NCBI GenBank assembly: GCA_965149945.1
Contig: CBCTTQ010000001.1
Location: forward strand, 1-64,000
Direction: 5' to 3'
From: JAHZFN01 sp965149945
GTDB taxonomy: Bacteria; Bacillota; Dehalobacteriia; UBA4068; UBA4997
DNA length: 64,000 nt
The notes under the pieces are model-generated. The model did no database searches, had not been told where the DNA came from, and was given only the letters and a program-made list of their open reading frames with translations. Positions 62,687 to 64,000 of this stretch are shown here, piece after piece (position 1 is the first letter of the stretch; the number at the start of each line of letters is the position of its first letter). A program made the translations under genes and the position numbers.

Positions 62687-63397
62687 GTGTTGAAAGATAT
62701 TTTGTATTTGCTGACCTGCGCTTTGCCCTGCATGGGTTTTTTGCTGGGCTATCTCTCCGGTACGGCTTTTCCCCGCCCTCTTTCGGAAGCGGAAGAACGG
62801 GAATGTCTGGAACGCTGCGCCGCCGGAGATAAAGAGGCTCGCGACCGTCTGATCGAGCATAACCTGCGGCTGGTGGCGCACATCGCCAAAAAATTTGAAT
62901 CCACCGGCATCGACAAAGAAGATCTTATTTCCATCGGCACCATCGGACTCATTAAAGCCGTCAATACCTTTGACGCGAGTAAAAACATTCGGGTGGCTAC
63001 CTACGGCGCTCGCTGCATCGAAAACGAAATTCTTATGTACATCCGCAGCACCAAAAACGCCCGCAATGAATGTTATCTGGGAGAGCCCATCGGCAAAGAC
63101 AAAGAGGGCAATGAGATGACCCTGCAGGAGACATTGGGTACCGAGCCGGGCGAAATCCTGGACAAAGTGGAGGCGGACGACGATGTGCGGGTGCTGGGGG
63201 AGGTCTTTGACGTGTTGACTCCCAAGGAACAATATGTCATCATCCACCGTTACGGTCTGGGACAGCGGGAAGAAAAGACCCAGCGAGAGATCGCCGCCGC
63301 TTTGGGGATTTCCCGCTCGTACATTTCCCGCATTGAAAAAAAAGCCGTCGGCAAACTGCGTAAAGCTATCGGCGAACGGGAAAAACGAGAACGCTGA
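62687..63397 (+). CDS. sigK: Sporulation sigma factor SigK
   Basis: Late mother-cell sigma factor. 236 residues: an N-terminal hydrophobic pro-sequence (LKDILYLLTCALPCMGFLLG), region 2 (EHNLRLVAHIAKKFE, DLISIGTIGLIKAVNTFD), and region 4 with HTH TQREIAAALGISRSYISRIE. The gene is uninterrupted, so no skin element is present. The start is GTG 62687 after GGGGTGAT, with the adjacent TTG as alternative. Its target consensus occurs before the collagen-like gene, and its activator SpoIIID is also in the window. Confidence 0.95.
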   Translation: MLKDILYLLTCALPCMGFLLGYLSGTAFPRPLSEAEERECLERCAAGDKEARDRLIEHNLRLVAHIAKKFESTGIDKEDLISIGTIGLIKAVNTFDASKNIRVATYGARCIENEILMYIRSTKNARNECYLGEPIGKDKEGNEMTLQETLGTEPGEILDKVEADDDVRVLGEVFDVLTPKEQYVIIHRYGLGQREEKTQREIAAALGISRSYISRIEKKAVGKLRKAIGEREKRER

Positions 63398-64000
63398 GTT
63401 CGCCGTCTTCCGCCGTGTTCGGCAATATCTGTCGCGGCGGCGGGTTTCGGGCGGCGGAGCTTTTCACGAAGCGGCAAAGCGAAAAGAGAAGGGGTTGTTC
63501 CCGCTTTTTGCCGTGATGTTTCGGCGGGCAGCGTGCTGCCCGCCGATTTTTTGCCGGGCTTTGTATCCTTCGGGGCGTTCCTCGAACCCCTCTTCGAGCG
63601 GGAAATCCGTCGCTTTTCTGTTTCATTCGTCTGTTTCATTCGGCGGTTTCCCGTTCCCCGTGATTTTGGCTTTTGGGCGCTTGTCGCGGTTTTGTCCGTC
63701 GGAGAAGAGAAAATCGAGAGACGCGGCGGCTCGTTGTCGCCTCTCGTATAAGACAGAGTCTGTTAAGAACTTGTGTTTTCTGTTCTTTCCTCGAATCTTC
63801 TGACTCGTTTTCCCATCGCCGCTTCCGATTTTTCCGCCTTTTGAATTTTTTTCTGAGATAACATCCGCCCAACGCCCGCGCCGTTCGGTGTTCTTTTCGT
63901 CTTCTTTACGCGGGGCGCCTGTTTTATCCGCGCGCCGTTTTAGAGCGAAAAGGGTGAAAATTCCCTGAAAAAATGGCGTTTCATTCTTGCGTCGTAAAAA
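63398..64000. other. Region downstream of sigK to the window end
   Basis: 603 bp with the sigK terminator (63521-63552) and no recognisable gene after it. Confidence 0.55.
63521..63552 (+). terminator. Terminator after sigK
   Basis: 12-bp perfect stem TCGGCGGGCAGC/GCTGCCCGCCGA with a 2-nt loop, then T6. Confidence 0.92.

Noticed and set aside
62687..63397. Interruption of sigK by a skin-type element
   Set aside because: The frame runs unbroken through regions 2 and 4.

Overview
This window looks like the replication-origin region of a spore-forming member of the Firmicutes, most likely class Clostridia. The evidence is the dnaA/rpmH oriC intergenic region, two perfect parS sites, a Firmicutes-type tmk-holB-ricT-yabA-trmN6-rsmI cluster, SpoIIID, an uninterrupted SigK, a SpoIIIJ/Jag pair, a BclA-like collagen protein and SelA/SelB. 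I infer the class from gene content; the sequence alone does not fix genus or family.

Left arm (1-12756): every gene is on the minus strand, pointing away from the origin. From the origin outward they are dnaA, a promoter-led operon (Orn/Lys/Arg-decarboxylase-like protein, tmk, holB, ricT, yabA, trmN6, rsmI), then mnmE and mnmG, with two parS sites between those two. Origin (12757-13249): four DnaA boxes, a dnaA promoter with a DnaA box in its spacer, and the divergent rpmH promoter. Right arm: rpmH-rnpA-yidD-yidC-jag, then mobA and two envelope/secreted genes on the minus strand, then PLC-recF-gap-pgk-pgk-rsmA.

From 27.6 to 43 kb the content is mixed: an alkyltransferase-like protein, XdhC, a HisB-like/GldA-like pair, an ECF sigma/anti-sigma operon, a degenerate GGDEF/HD-GYP protein, spoIIID, a GntR regulator, an AT-rich island of small genes, eno and two membrane proteins. 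From 43 to 64 kb: dnaN-yaaA, a branched-chain-type substrate-binding lipoprotein, a GH3 remnant, rmuC, a collagen-like gene behind a SigK-type promoter, a MocR regulator beside an OFA-type transporter, PAP2, PhzF, two tRNAs, a YfcE-type phosphodiesterase, selB, selA and sigK.

Three themes stand out. First, the usual dnaA-dnaN-yaaA-recF block is split into three parts about 7 and 31 kb apart, and each part has DnaA-box-like sites upstream. Second, several conserved family members have lost hallmark active-site residues: decarboxylase Lys to Glu, Ogt Cys to Thr, MocR Lys to Arg, HD-GYP His to Ala, and HisB metal ligands. Third, two intact pgk genes lie in tandem behind a gap gene whose cofactor loop resembles GapB. 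No rRNA, CRISPR array, insertion sequence or prophage was seen.
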